DNA of 64,000 nt from Vespa crabro (GCF_910589235.1 NC_060958.1:5499713-5563712); one strand, 5' to 3'. Shown: positions 52,168-64,000, counted from the stretch's first letter. Program-made: numbers and translations. Notes: generated by a model from the sequence alone, not told the origin.

Positions 52168-53840
52168 AAAAGAAAAGGAAATCGAAAAGATAAAAATAAT
52201 TGTTTGTTAAATTTTGAAAGAAAATTATAAAGGCCATAAAACATAAAGTATTTTTCATTTAATGAGTGAAAGGAAGTCACGTTGCGGATTGAATACTACT
52301 GGTAGAACTTTTGTCACCGTAAAGCCACTCAACTTTACAATGGAGATCATATAGTGAAGCGTAGCAAAACATAATGTACTTTCCGAACGATGATCCTCGA
52401 CTACCAAATTGCCTTGGCACGCGACTCCACGCATCGATGGATCGTCCCACGGGTGAAACCCCTTTGTGTCTTCTAAACACGTAATTGTCACCACCGTTTG
52501 AACCATCGAATCCCCCTTGTATATATATATATGTGTGCTTGCGTTGCTTGTGTTTGTATGTGTACAAGTCCCTCTATCACTTCCTCTACATAGGAAAAGC
52601 TTTTAACGTGGGTTGGTCAGTATCATTATTTTCGTTGAAGTATAATGTGTTCTGTTATCGCCTTAAAAATTCAAACGAATTTTGTATGATTAGGATCATT
52701 GAGAAAAATGATAAGATTTTGATATATACATTCGAATTTTTATAATTTATATCTAATTTCCTTCATTCAATCAAACGTTTTCGAATCAATAGTATATTGT
52801 ATAATCAGTCGCGATAAGAAATATTAATGACATTCGAAAGTTTAAAATTTAGATGCTGTCGTAACGGTGATATATCTATAACTTCTAAGCTACGGGTGGT
52901 CGATGGATACCCTATGTTAGAAAACTATAGAAATGAGGGGGTGAATGGGACATTGTAGATCTCTCTCGAAATGTTGCTTGATTTATGTTTTTCTATTCGA
53001 ATAATCAGCCGATTCCCACGTACTTTACCCACGTAGTTGTATCACCGCTTAATTGACTCTTGTGTTCGAGTGCATATGATACCAGTTGGATTTCCCATAT
53101 GGGAATCGGAAAAGGGAGGGGTGACCCTGCTCTGTTTGTCAGCTCGTAATATATATCTATTCAACAATGATCATCTAAAATAATTTTTTTTCCAAAGTTG
53201 TCCTAGAGCTTTTTACTTTTTTTGTACACATAAAACACTATTAGTAGAAATATTTATTTTGAAGATAAGGAATCTTGTATCATTTTCTTTGTCGGTTTCG
53301 AAGAGAACTTAATCACTGGATGTGATACTTGTCTTCGATAGTTGGCCTGTTCGCGTTGACAAGTATTGTTCGTGTTAGACTGGTTAGGACTTAGATTCAT
53401 CATTGTTTTCGCACCCTCTTTTCTTGTTAAAGGTAAAGAGGAAATTCGTATCAAAGTGGATAAACTTCCTTCTCCCGTTTCTTTATAGAAACGAATTAAA
53501 GTAACGACGTTCAAGTAAGAAAGGATGAAAGATTCAGCTTATTTCATGAAATAAATGAACCCATTTTTAATAGTATTAATTTCGTTTCTTATGAATCCGT
53601 CGGACAAATCGAGCAAATCCGAGGTCAGAAATCTGTTTGCGTACCATCGTTTTGTCTATAAGATGACTTTATTATAAAGCGAAGCGAAGTGCGCAATTAC
53701 GAGGGTGGGGTAGTTATGAGAATCAAGGGGGTATCGAACCCTCGCAAACTCGAGAAGAACGACGGGGCGTTCCCCTCTCGATGTTCATAAGCATCTCCTT
53801 TTCACGAAGGCCCGAAAGAGACGAACGTGCATATTTATTC

Positions 53841-53881
<41 letters not shown>

Positions 53882-54548
53882 GTTACGTTGCATCACATAT
53901 ATGCGTACACGTTTATCTATATATATATATATACGAACACGTGCGTAACGTTACTGCTGCCGTTGTTCCTGCATTGACACTTAACATTCGGTTGGGTCAT
54001 GAACGCATCCGATGGGAAAAGTCACGGGGGACCATACGTTAAACGGCACGCGGCGATGTTTGCACTTTCCGCTTACGAGTCATTACCGCGTTAATTCGTT
54101 CAATTGATTTCGTCGTCGATGAAAAGTAATTCGATAACATCGAATAAGCAACTTTTTATCTTTTCGAAAAGTTTGTACCTCTTTCTTTAAATTATCACTG
54201 ATGTGTGAATGTTACGTTAAATAGCATATCGTCTTTACAGATTCTTTTTAATAATAATCACGTAAAAATGATAAGCGTTAAATAAGATATGATAGGAATG
54301 TATTCTTTATTTTTTTTTTATCTTTTTTCTTTTTTTCTTTTTTTTTTTTGTTTACGAAGAAGGTGTTATTAACGATTTAATCTAAGAATATCAGTGAATT
54401 TAATTAAGATTTATGTCTTGGCACGTGCCACGTGGATTTAATGTCTTCCCACAGTCATTAGGTCGATTAATTTACGAATCTCTGTTAATTAGAGCTGACA
54501 AAAAATATTGGAAAGTAAGAAAGAAGGCAGACAGAAAAAGAGGGAGAT

Positions 54549-54607
<59 letters not shown>

Positions 54608-55042
54608 GAATAAAAAAAGTGAAGAAAATTTGATAAAAATATTATCGGTAAAATATTTCTCGTGTTAACATCATTAAAAACACTTATTGCCTAATTATAA
54701 TAAATCATTATTATTAAGATTAATGAATACTGTTTATGAAATAATATTTATATCTGTAACTTCCTTATCGATTGACTTAAATCCGAGTCGGAGTTTAGGA
54801 AAGGAATAAAATCAGAACGTCTAGTCAAAATTCGTGATATCGAAGGTGCCCACAACGTTATCGGAATGCGCGTTAATAACCGAGAATTCCCGAAACCGGT
54901 AATCAAGTTTACCACAAGATTGCTCCGCAAGGAAGGACCCATCCAATCATTCACCGGATGTCCTCCGTGCCGCATCTCATCTTTCTTCCTTTCCCCACCA
55001 TCTTTCTTTCTCTCTCTTTCTCTCTCTTCCTTACTACCACTT

Positions 55043-55077
<35 letters not shown>

Positions 55078-55489
55078 TTCTCTCTCTTCCTTACTACCAC
55101 TTTCTTTCTCTCTCTCTCTTTCTCTCTCTCTCTTTCTCTCTTCCTTTCTCACTTTTCTCCCTTTTCTCAACTTTCCTGATAGGCTTGTCGTCGTTTGTTT
55201 CTCCAACACACTTTGATCGGTTTAGTTTCATCAAAAATTAATATCAAATGATTTTATCAAATGACATACATACATAATATTATAAGCTTATATTATAAGC
55301 AATATTAGATCGACTGAGTTTTTATTTTATTTCAGCCATCGGATGACTATGGAAGATTAGCTGTACCGGTGCAAACGACGAGCAGCGACTATTGTTCTCA
55401 CAATAATTATTCAACGTCTCAGACGACGAACGACGAGAAAACCCAAGCTGGTGAGTATTCAAATCTTACGATAAAATTTATAATTTACA

Positions 55490-55533
<44 letters not shown>

Positions 55534-55929
55534 AGAGAGAGAGAGTTTAATGTAAAATCCAGGTAAAGGGCGGAGAAACGTGGAACTAGATAGGACAACA
55601 TGGTTTATCGATTTTTCAAGATGAGATAAAAGCTGGCGAAGGAAAGGAAGGAGGGGCAAAGAACGAGCGAAGAAAATTCCATCTCTCTCTTTCTCTTTCC
55701 TTCTTCCTCTCTCTTTATTCTATGGTATATTTCTCTTCTATGAGATTGAAGCTTTTGATAACATCACGTTGTTCGACCTCTTCTTATTGCGGCTGAACTA
55801 TCAGGTCGCGAAGTTTCCAACGTATCTTAAGCCAGTAAACGTCGCGAACACATAAGAAAAGTGTGTAGACGTTGAAGGCTCGATTAGAAACACGCATAGA
55901 ATGTATGGGAAGGTGGAACGAAGTGAGAT

Positions 55930-55987
<58 letters not shown>

Positions 55988-57490
55988 CATGGATCGACCC
56001 CCGAAGAGAAGCTGTCACTCGCAGGCTGTCGAGTCGATATCTTTATATAGTTGCATCAACGACGATATTATTTTCTACGGTTCGTCGCTCAGGATTATAC
56101 TCTGTCGTCGATCGAGACGATGTGGTCGAGTCTAGCGGGCAATTATAGACAAAATCATCCTTTCAATTGCCTTTCCTCGCGAAAATGAGAATTGTCGAGT
56201 GGGGTCCACGTTCATTGTATTATCAAACTGAAACACCGAATGATGATCGTACGAATCACATTTATGATCATATTACATGTAATAAATTTCATCGAATATT
56301 TTTCTAAAATTTCTATTTTGTATAGTATTTAATTATACAAACAATATATAATGTATGTTGTTCACACGTTTCGCAAAATTTTTTTTTTATCGAATATCGA
56401 TCATCTATAAAATATATTTGATTTTTTATTTTCAACATTCTTGACTCAGTAACATATATACATACATACATACATAGGATCGTGCGTTTCTCAATGAAAT
56501 TCGATAAGTAAGAAATTATCAACGCGAAAGAGGCTTCCCGGTGTGTCTTATATGTAGGAGCAAGTAGCATTCGCGTGACCCTCCTGTTCGTAAGAACCCT
56601 ATGGAAATTTAGCTTCGATGATTGACACTTTATATCTAGCATCGGCACGCTGTGGTGTGAGACGGCAGTCAGGATGGACCACCTCCGCCTAACTCAATCA
56701 ACACCTATAACGCCGCAATTTCTCTATCGTAATCGTATTACGCCCTACCAACCGTTCCCATTCATTCTTCGGCTCTCGTGATTCTGCATTGAAAAATGTT
56801 ACAACATTACCGAGTCCTGGGAAGTGAGTGTCACAACGCGTAAAGTATTCACTAAGATTCTCGAATATTTTCGATCATCAATGAAGGCAACCCTCGAGCT
56901 TTTTTTTTATTTGAAATTAATTTGCTTGTTGTCTTTTTTCTTTCTTTTCTTTTTTTCTCCCTTTAAATAAATGTCCCGTAGAAATGGATGTTAACGAAAG
57001 ATAAGTTTGACGATTTTCTTATTTCTCGTTATATCATTTTCATTGAAAGGATAGCTGATAGAAATGTAGTATCATTATCTCTAAGCAATGAGCTGAAGCT
57101 TAAATAGATTCGATTCGTTGGACGGGATTCTGCGTATGAACAAAACAAAGTTACCAACGAGTGGCTACCCATGGCGAATCTTGAGATCCATTAAACGCAC
57201 CCCATGTCATACAGTATCCTACGATATATTCTTATGTATGTATGTTCTCGCATTGAAGGGTTCGTTTTTGCTTCTGATTCATCCATTCGCTTTCTTCTCT
57301 AGCACGTCTTTCCTCACATCACCATTTTATTTCTCACTTCGTAATTATTTTTCTTATTTCTTATTTGCACTCTCGTTGATTCGACTTTTTTCTTTTTATC
57401 TTTATTTATTTCTCTTATTTTCAGATTATAATCAAATTTTTATTTTATATTTATTGTGTGTATTATTATTTTTATTAATAATAAACTAAT

Positions 57491-57547
<57 letters not shown>

Positions 57548-60176
57548 TTTATTATTGTATTGATCAAATATTAAATGATATTAATTTTTTATTACAGGAA
57601 ATGAATTATATCCTCCTCAAGATTATACGAGACAAGAGTCTTGGCTTCATGATGGTAAGTTATAATAAGCAATAATTTAAAGATCTATTTAAATAATGTT
57701 TTATTTACTTATATATATAAGTAGAATTGACCAAATAAGATACATATTGCAACTAGACAAACAGCCGCCTGGATAGCTCAGTCGGTAGAGCATCAGACTT
57801 TTAATCTGAGGGTCCAGGGTTCGAGTCCCTGTTCGGGCGATTATTTTTTTGTTTCGTTCTTCTTTTTTTTATTTCAAAGAAAATAAAATAAAAAACAATC
57901 GAATGATTATTATTATGAAATAATATAAAAACATTTAAAATTAAATAATATGAATATATATATGTGATAAAAATGTATAAAAAAAATAAAAAACCTATAA
58001 GATTTCATAAGATACAATTAGTTTATTATAGTTTTTATGTTTTTAATATGAATTTTAGAGTATAAAATAATTCGTTTATTATTAATGGATTATTTTTATA
58101 ATTTGAAATATATCCATTGTAGAATATAATATTATTCTTAGAATCACGATGGTTCGATAAAAATATCATACGATAAACTCGTCGATACACTTTTGTAGAT
58201 TTTTTTTTGTAAACATTGATCTTTGATAAATCATAGAATATTCACATGCACGCACATATATACATATGCCACATGTGCGATGATATTGCTTATCTTATAA
58301 ATAGCTCTATGAGTAATACCAAAATATATCTGATGATATTATATAAGTATCATTTTCTAAAGCAAAAATCATTTCTTGTATATCCATTTTATTTAAACCT
58401 GTTACTTTGTTAGATAGAGTATCTATTGGATCAATAGTTTGAACATGTACTAAAGAAAACCTGACCCTACTTGTGTTATTTTTCTAATTGAAGTTCAACG
58501 TATTGAAGCCCATTAGAAGATTAGATTCTGAAAATGACAATCGGTACCACGGCGTGCTGAGGTGTCCGTTCATCTATTAGCCATCCAATTTTTAAAAGTT
58601 TCGTTTATTTTCTACGTCGACGGATACGCTGTTTTAGAAAATGCTACTAGCGATAATGAAAAATGTATCTTTCTCTATTTTTTCTATATCTTATTCTTTT
58701 TACATTTCTACTTTCTATTTTTCTATTTCCTTTAAAATCTTCTATTTATTATATTAAAATCTCTATTTTTTATCTGTATTTTTTTTTTGTTCTTTTACAC
58801 ATATTCTGCTATCACGTAAAAGTTTAGCTCTCTTAGATAAAAACTAATTATCATACGATCATTTATATGATTTTGTCGGAATTGATTATACATATGCAGC
58901 GTTCAACTGGTCAGAACATTAATTTTAATTAGGTTTTATTAATACTGTAGATATAACGTAATAGACGCGAAGGGAAACCTGTGACAGGGTTTGAGAAACA
59001 CGTGGCTTAGACAAACGAACTTATATTTTAATCATAATCGGTTTGATAAAATCCCCCTTCTATCGTTGCATACAATCAATATTTATTTGTAATGGTTTTA
59101 TGTATATATTTTTCTAGATAAAATATCAACAATATTTAATTAAATGAAATATATTTTCTTTTTTTTTTTTTTTTTTTTTTTTCTTTCATTTACAGGTAGC
59201 AGTTGCGAAACAGAGGGAAGCGAACAGTACGTGCCAGAGTTTCATCAAATACCAAGTTAGTGTACGATATTAGAAAAATATTAATTTGTTAATACATTTT
59301 CCTTTTATTTCTAACATCAATTTTAAAAGCATCGAATCGATACATTCAACATTACATGCTAATTACCTGTTCACTACGACCCTATATCGTAAGTGGATCT
59401 AAAATTACCGCTGTTCCTAATCCGAAGGAAGTTAATCTCCAAATGAATCGATGTTTCGTGGAAATACTATTCTATCCTACAACACATGCGCCTCCGACGA
59501 AATTGTCTGTTGTACATTTATGGTCTAATAAATTAATTGACCTTTCATATATAATCTTGCATATAAAATCTAATTTAGTATAAACGATTAAACGAATATA
59601 TCGACATTAACATAGAACGAAGATAAAGCAAAATTTTTCATTGAATTTTCTTCGTTAAACAATTAATTGGAAAATATTTCGATTATTTTCATTTATGGTC
59701 ATTCAAAGTTATTTTAATGAACTCAACTAAATCATTTGAAAGATGAGATAGATACTTTTTATCGTACTTGAATCTCTCTTTCCCTCCTTCTCTCTCTCTC
59801 TCTCTCTCTCTCTCTATTTTTTTCTCTTTTTTTTTGCACCCACTCTCGCGTTCCTGAATATTCACCGTGTAGATTCAGGTAGAGTGGTATGAGAGGAGAA
59901 CGCAGGAGTTTTTATTAAACCAACGCGTTAGCTCGCTCGAGGGTGATTTCTTCTTTCTATTTTTTAAAGCGGGAGAGAAAAATCAACACTAGTGCTTTAA
60001 CGCCGCCGATCATCGATATCGGATTATGCGAGTAAGCACTTTATATTAAGCCAGAGGGTTTTCCTCTTTCTTTTTAACGTACTTGTTTTAACATACGGAC
60101 CAGTTAAACGCTCACTTCGTGATTAATAACGTAAAAGGCGGTTGTTGAAAGAGAAAGAGAGAGGGAGAGAGAGAGG

Positions 60177-60208
<32 letters not shown>

Positions 60209-61208
60209 GAACGAAGGAGATCGAATATATTTAAATTATAATTTCGAATAAAAAGAAAATTACGTTAGGATATATATAGGGTGAATCATAGGAAAATTGA
60301 AAATATTGATTGGTAATTTTTATTATTTATGGTACTGGATAATTTATAATAATAAACAAATTACAAGCTGATTTGATACTTTCTTTAAATTCGTTTAGAA
60401 AATATCGAATATGTAAAAATTTATTGAAGTATTTATATTGCGTGGTACACCCTATAGATTGGAAACGTTTGGTTCGTGTAAATAACCAAAGGGCTCGCAT
60501 TTGATGAACATGCATACGTATCTTATTCCTTCAGATTTTGCAGTTTGATATTTGCAGAATGAATTAAATTCGATGTAATTTTCATTTCTTTTCTCAAAAA
60601 ACGATTTATATCCTAAAATCTTATTAGATCTCTGTAATTTAATTCTTTATTATTTAATTATATTATATAATATAATTAATGAAACTTCCGAACTTAACAT
60701 ATTAATTAATTCGGTTTTAAGTTTATTATCTGGTAACTCAAGTAAACATTTGTATTTAATGATATGCGTTCGAATGATCAACCAATCGTTCGAGGGGTAG
60801 TTTAAATAACGAGAGAGATGTATTAACACACTCAATTACATTTAGGGCCAATCAGATTTGTCTTCTTCGATGATATCATTTACTCGATCACGATGAATGA
60901 TTTCATTGATATCTTTCAAGAACACTTGTATCAAATTTATTTATGTTAATTAAAATGCACAATCATTTGAAATATTAATGATTAGTAGAAAGGAAGAGTA
61001 TATTAATCTCTTAATATATAATATAGTTATAACACATATCATATGCACATAAATTTATGTGTACAAATTTTTTTTGTCTCTCTTTCTTTCGTTTTCTTTA
61101 ATCATCGACAATAAATGATAGTTTCCAAGTATATATACGACATATGTTGAAAATAATGTCTCGTATTATACGTTTTCTACATATTTATAATAATTTGTCG
61201 ACTTAAAT

Positions 61209-61273
<65 letters not shown>

Positions 61274-62510
61274 CTTCAATCTCGTAACAGTAAACTTCCG
61301 ATGTTTACAAATACAATGATCGCCGGAGGTCTCTGACTTACGCTTCCCACGGCTGGAGTCTGTTTGATTTATCGAAGGGCCGCGCCCCTCGTCCGCGCAA
61401 AATCGTCGGCATCCCCCATTAAGTTAGCTCTCATCCCCTTGGTTCCCTTACCCATGTGTCTTCTCTTCGTTTCAGGTCTTCTCCCTTTTTTTTCTTTTTT
61501 CTTTCGTCTTCCACGTGCCAGCGCTGCAACGATGCGTCTTCTCTTCCGGTCCTGGCACGTGCGTCTCACAGAAACTGACTTTCTCCTGCTATCATCTATG
61601 ACTTTCTATACTTCTCCCTCTCTCTCTTTCTGTCTTTCTCTTTTTCTTCTCTTTTCTAGTCTCGCCCTTCTTCTTCCAGCGAAAAAAGGGATAATCACTG
61701 CTTTGCACTTGATAAACGATAATGACATGCACTCGAGCAAAGGTGATCGATTTCAGAAATGGCAGAGCAATATCGTATACCGAATCGATTCATCTTTATT
61801 TTACAATTTAATGTTTAGAAAATAATCGTGGTTCTTTTTTTTATTTGCTATATAATATATTAAATTGCCCGAAAAGTTTGTGTACCGGTTTTTCTCTTTA
61901 ATCTTTAATCTTTAATGAAACGCGATATTGGAACATATTACTAAATTATAACAATAATAACAACAACAATAACAATAATAGTTTTATAAAGAATTAATAT
62001 ATAATACGTATTTATGAATCTAATGAATAAAGAGTAATGCTGAGTAATGAATGAATGAACGAATGAAAGAATGAATGAATAAATAAATGAATTTGGGATA
62101 TACTTTGAATAATCTACTTTGTTTTTATTTTATATTTTCAGATGGTTGCGTAAAACAGGAATCGGGGAATTGTGAAAGGTCCCGGGAAGCTCTTTACCAT
62201 CCTCAATACACAATTTCCGTCGCACATCCATCCACCCTTAATACTAATTTTCTCGATATAAATCCCAGTACTCCAGCTGATTGTTTCGTGTGAGTATGTT
62301 ACAGAAGTGTTTTTTTTATTGCTAGATATTTTTTATTATAGATAATAAAAGTGGATCTTCTCGTTGTTCTTAGAAACAATAGGCTAAGTCCGCAGAAAAG
62401 TGAATCTTTAAAGAATGTTGCCGTAAAAGAAGAACCGACTGATAAAGGTTATCTCGAGCCGGTTTCTGTTTCCACTATTTCGTCTTCGATAACTCAGAGC
62501 TCTCAAAATG
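51605..62510 (+). CDS. N-terminal part of an unrecognised, probably transcription-regulatory protein (partial)
   Basis: Six small exons with matching phases (51605-51658, 55336-55450, 57598-57654, 59196-59255, 62142-62289, 62374-62510) give an open frame of about 190 codons that continues beyond 62510 in phase 1. Intron 1 is 3.7 kb; later introns are 0.1-2.9 kb. The protein is rich in Ser, Thr, Gln, Asn and Pro and has no folded domain yet. It contains two SUMO-consensus sites, VKQE (exon 5) and VKEEP (exon 6), of the kind found in synergy-control regions of transcription factors. Large introns, a GC-rich 5' region and disordered composition suit a developmental regulator whose DNA-binding domain lies right of the window. 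I cannot name the family. Any single exon could be wrong, but the phases all agree. Confidence 0.55.
54419..54434. promoter_or_regulatory. Palindromic E-box pair
   Basis: TGGCACGTGCCA is a perfect 12-base palindrome around CACGTG. A second CACGTG overlaps at 54429-54434. CACGTG is the class B bHLH site, bound by Max/Myc/Mnt, CLK/CYC or USF. That it functions here is inferred only. Confidence 0.5.
55004..55144 (+). repeat. (CT)n tract with an internal 60-bp duplication
   Basis: A pyrimidine-rich stretch just upstream of exon 2. The word TCTTCCTTACTACCACTTTC occurs twice exactly 60 bases apart (from about 55026 and 55086). Confidence 0.9.
55490..55545 (+). repeat. (GA)n tract 40 bases after exon 2
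   Basis: About 25 GA units with one AAT interruption. It is complementary to the CT tract upstream of exon 2. Confidence 0.95.
55930..55984 (+). repeat. (GA)n microsatellite, intron 2
   Basis: A nearly pure GA run in the 2.1-kb second intron. The rest of that intron (55546-57597) holds no recognised gene. Confidence 0.95.
57477..57556. repeat. 80-bp palindrome: (TA)n flanked by 14-bp inverted arms
   Basis: AATAATAAACTAAT (57477-57490) and ATTAGTTTATTATT (57543-57556) are perfect reverse complements on either side of an uninterrupted TA tract that is itself self-complementary. The whole can fold into one long hairpin ending 41 bases before exon 3. Confidence 0.9.
57655..59195 (+). other. Intron 3, host of tRNA-Lys
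   Basis: Apart from the tRNA gene at 57767-57839, I see AT-rich DNA, a moderately GC-richer patch at 58480-58600, and a long T tract (59158-59182) forming the acceptor region of exon 4. Confidence 0.6.
57767..57839 (+). tRNA. tRNA-Lys-TTT: tRNA-Lys (anticodon UUU)
   Basis: A 73-base cloverleaf without intron. The acceptor stem GCCTGGA pairs with TTCGGGC (two G-U pairs) and the discriminator is G at 57839. The D arm/A box reads TAGCTCAGTCGG. The anticodon stem TCAGA/TCTGA encloses CTTTTAA, with anticodon TTT at 57800-57802. The variable loop and T arm/B box GGTTCGAGTCC are canonical. A run of seven T starts a few bases downstream (about 57843), a normal RNA polymerase III terminator. It sits in intron 3 of the surrounding gene, on the same strand. 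Confidence 0.97.
59256..62141 (+). other. Intron 4 of the right-hand gene
   Basis: 2.9 kb. It holds CT tracts at 59790-59815 and 61211-61268, a GA tract at 60149-60210, GC-richer islands at 59830-60130 and 61310-61760, and GAAT repeats at 62045-62092. The 153-codon open frame at 61364-61825 is Leu/Ser/Phe low-complexity from pyrimidine tracts and is not called. Confidence 0.55.
61512..61561. promoter_or_regulatory. Inverted pair of E-boxes, 30-bp spacer
   Basis: CACGTGCCAG (61512-61521) and CTGGCACGTG (61552-61561) are perfect 10-base inverted repeats, each containing CACGTG, in a GC-rich island of intron 4. A regulatory function is inferred. Confidence 0.5.
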
Positions 62511-63259
62511 GTAAGATTATACGAAGATTTTATTTATTTATTTTATTTATTTTGTTTATAACTAATAATGATATTCATGAATTATATATATATATATTTT
62601 TTCATATATTATAGTGTCTAAAAGAAAGATAGTATATTAAAATTCATACCATGACAAATTTCTATAGAAAAGATTCACGCACCATTGTTCTTTATACGGT
62701 TCATAAATAACTGGAATAAGAGGGTGACGATTCTACTATACTATCCATTTATTGACTCATCACAAACCGAGACTAATATACTATGAGAAAATCATCCGTC
62801 GATGTTATCTCCTTGGTAGAGAATTCATTTTTCATTTCATTCGAGAGAAGTCGATTATTTTTTTCTTATATATATATATTTTTTTTTTCTTCCTTTTTTC
62901 TTTTTTTCAAAGAGAATACAACGAATAATCGAATGATATATTTCATACATAAAACGAAGAAAATTTGATAGCTTCCTGGTGAAAAGTAATGTAGTTTCTC
63001 CCTTGAACGGTGAATAAACTCATGCATTGTTCTAAGTATGCATAATTGAATAATTGAAGACTGCTTTCAACTCTCGAAAGCCGTGGAAAGCGTCTCCTAG
63101 AATTCAGCGAAAGCTGCTGGGCGAAGTACAGAACTCCAGATGCTCTCCCGTGGGAGATTGAACGTCGAAAGCTCTTTCATGGTCCAGTAGTGAAATGTAA
63201 CAATTCAAATAAGAACGAGTAGATATGATTTTCTAAAATATCCTGTTTCAAAAAGCACA

Positions 63260-63317
<58 letters not shown>

Positions 63318-64000
63318 AGACTTTAAAATCAGATTCTGCTTTAAAAAATTAATTTACTAAAAAATATAAAATTATTATTAATTTAAGAAAATATAATAGC
63401 ATAATTAAACTGTTATATAGGTTTTAAAAAATACTCGCTTTTTCGTTAATAATTTAAAAATTTTTCTATCATTGGATATCCTATTTAATTAGAAAGGAAA
63501 ATGATAAATAAGGTAAATAGAGGTTACAAATGACTATGAAAGGCTGAAATCAAGGTTTGCAAGCTCATGCTCTATAATCTGTCCGATTAGTCTTTACGCA
63601 CACAAGGATAACGAATCCTTTAGGAACTCGTTTACTATATCTATCCATCAGCACGATGTGTATCGCGATACCCACCTACTTCCAAGTCACTAGGGAATTT
63701 TGCTACGGCCTCTCTTCAGCTAATTCTCCCTACCATTAACCGTTTCAATTATTTAGACGTAGTTTACGGTAATAATAGGATGAATCCTCTATCGTTGCTA
63801 TCGATGATAGCTTTTATTCGGCTTGTTACACCATATTAAATTCATTATAAAAATAAGAAAAATGAAAAGCGATATGTATATATATATATTTTTTTTTTGT
63901 AACATCAAATCAATACTTTTCAATTGATGATTCTCATTGATATGATTCAAATCAATCTAATTTATTTCGTGAACATATGTATCGAAACGTTAACATGTCC
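62511..64000 (+). other. Intron downstream of exon 6, to the window edge
   Basis: Exon 6 ends in a good donor and no convincing next exon is visible. GC-richer patches occur at 63060-63200 and 63540-63780, and a CT tract at 63264-63314. Confidence 0.5.

Larger units (their letters stand above)
51659..55335 (+). other. Intron 1 of the right-hand gene
   Basis: 3.7 kb without a credible coding exon. It contains GC-richer islands at 52270-52540, 52860-53110 and 53250-54060, a CT tract at 53844-53881, a palindromic E-box at 54419-54430, a GA tract at 54549-54606 and a CT tract at 55004-55144. The islands may be enhancers or alternative exons. Confidence 0.55.

Noticed and set aside
53254..53514. 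86-codon minus-strand frame with ordinary amino-acid composition in intron 1
   Set aside because: No domain was recognised and no splice partner found; the length is within chance for a GC-richer island.
54748..55216. Open frames of up to 153 codons on both strands
   Set aside because: They translate the CT/GA tract into Arg-Glu or Ser-Leu repeats; both strands are open, as expected for a microsatellite.
61364..61825. 153-codon plus-strand frame in intron 4
   Set aside because: Leu/Ser/Phe low complexity from pyrimidine-rich DNA, not phase-linked to the flanking exons.
61862..61905. GCCCGAAAAGTTTGTGTACC as a mariner-type terminal repeat
   Set aside because: It looks vaguely like a mariner end, but no inverted partner or transposase remnant was seen nearby.
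63101..63222. Possible seventh exon of the right-hand gene
   Set aside because: A CCTAG acceptor and a matching phase give about 40 open codons, but there is no good donor before the stop at 63220-63222 and no recognisable motif. It is unresolved rather than excluded.

Overview
The window is eukaryotic nuclear DNA from an insect, most likely a hymenopteran. It is AT-rich, with short GT-AG introns, many (GA)n/(CT)n and (TA)n microsatellites, a 7-transmembrane insect odorant receptor and a group III (bee-type) secreted phospholipase A2. No species can be named from sequence alone. The exon models were built by hand from reading frame, splice sites and phase. Each of the nine complete-gene models below closes exactly in frame.

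Layout. 1-7.3 kb: gene-poor, with an orphan TATA promoter, microsatellites and a few possible isolated exons. 7.3-12.4 kb: a short TECPR2-like WD40 gene (+), tail-to-tail with the mitochondrial ATP synthase OSCP gene (-). 13.7-18 kb: GAS41/YEATS4 (+) and then the meiotic recombination factor MEIOB (+). 18.4-19.9 kb: an intron-bearing gene for a protein with three CCHC zinc knuckles, laid out like the ORF1/gag protein of jockey/R1-type LINEs, so probably a domesticated retroelement gene. 21.2-24 kb: the group III secreted PLA2 (+), convergent with a TMCO6-like armadillo protein (-). 24.9-27.5 kb: an odorant receptor (+). 27.5-32.2 kb: a gene desert with two tandem-repeat families and a MITE-like inverted repeat. 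32.2-35.4 kb: the myosin chaperone UNC-45 (+). 35.9-37.9 kb: CDC7 kinase (-), apparently with a GC-AG first intron. 40.1-45.3 kb: exportin-1 (+). 45.3-50.9 kb: its long 3' flank, no gene seen. 51.6 kb to the right edge: the first six coding exons of a large-intron gene for an unrecognised, probably regulatory protein with two SUMO-consensus motifs. One of its introns carries a tRNA-Lys(UUU) gene.

Most genes are housekeeping: chromatin (GAS41), meiosis (MEIOB), replication (CDC7), nuclear export (XPO1), protein folding (UNC-45) and respiration (OSCP). They show no operon-like logic. The most unusual items are the domesticated gag-like gene, the minimal TECPR2-like protein that appears to keep a C-terminal LC3-interacting motif, the complementary CU/GA tracts around exon 2 of the right-hand gene, and the structured repeats in the 27.5-32 kb desert.
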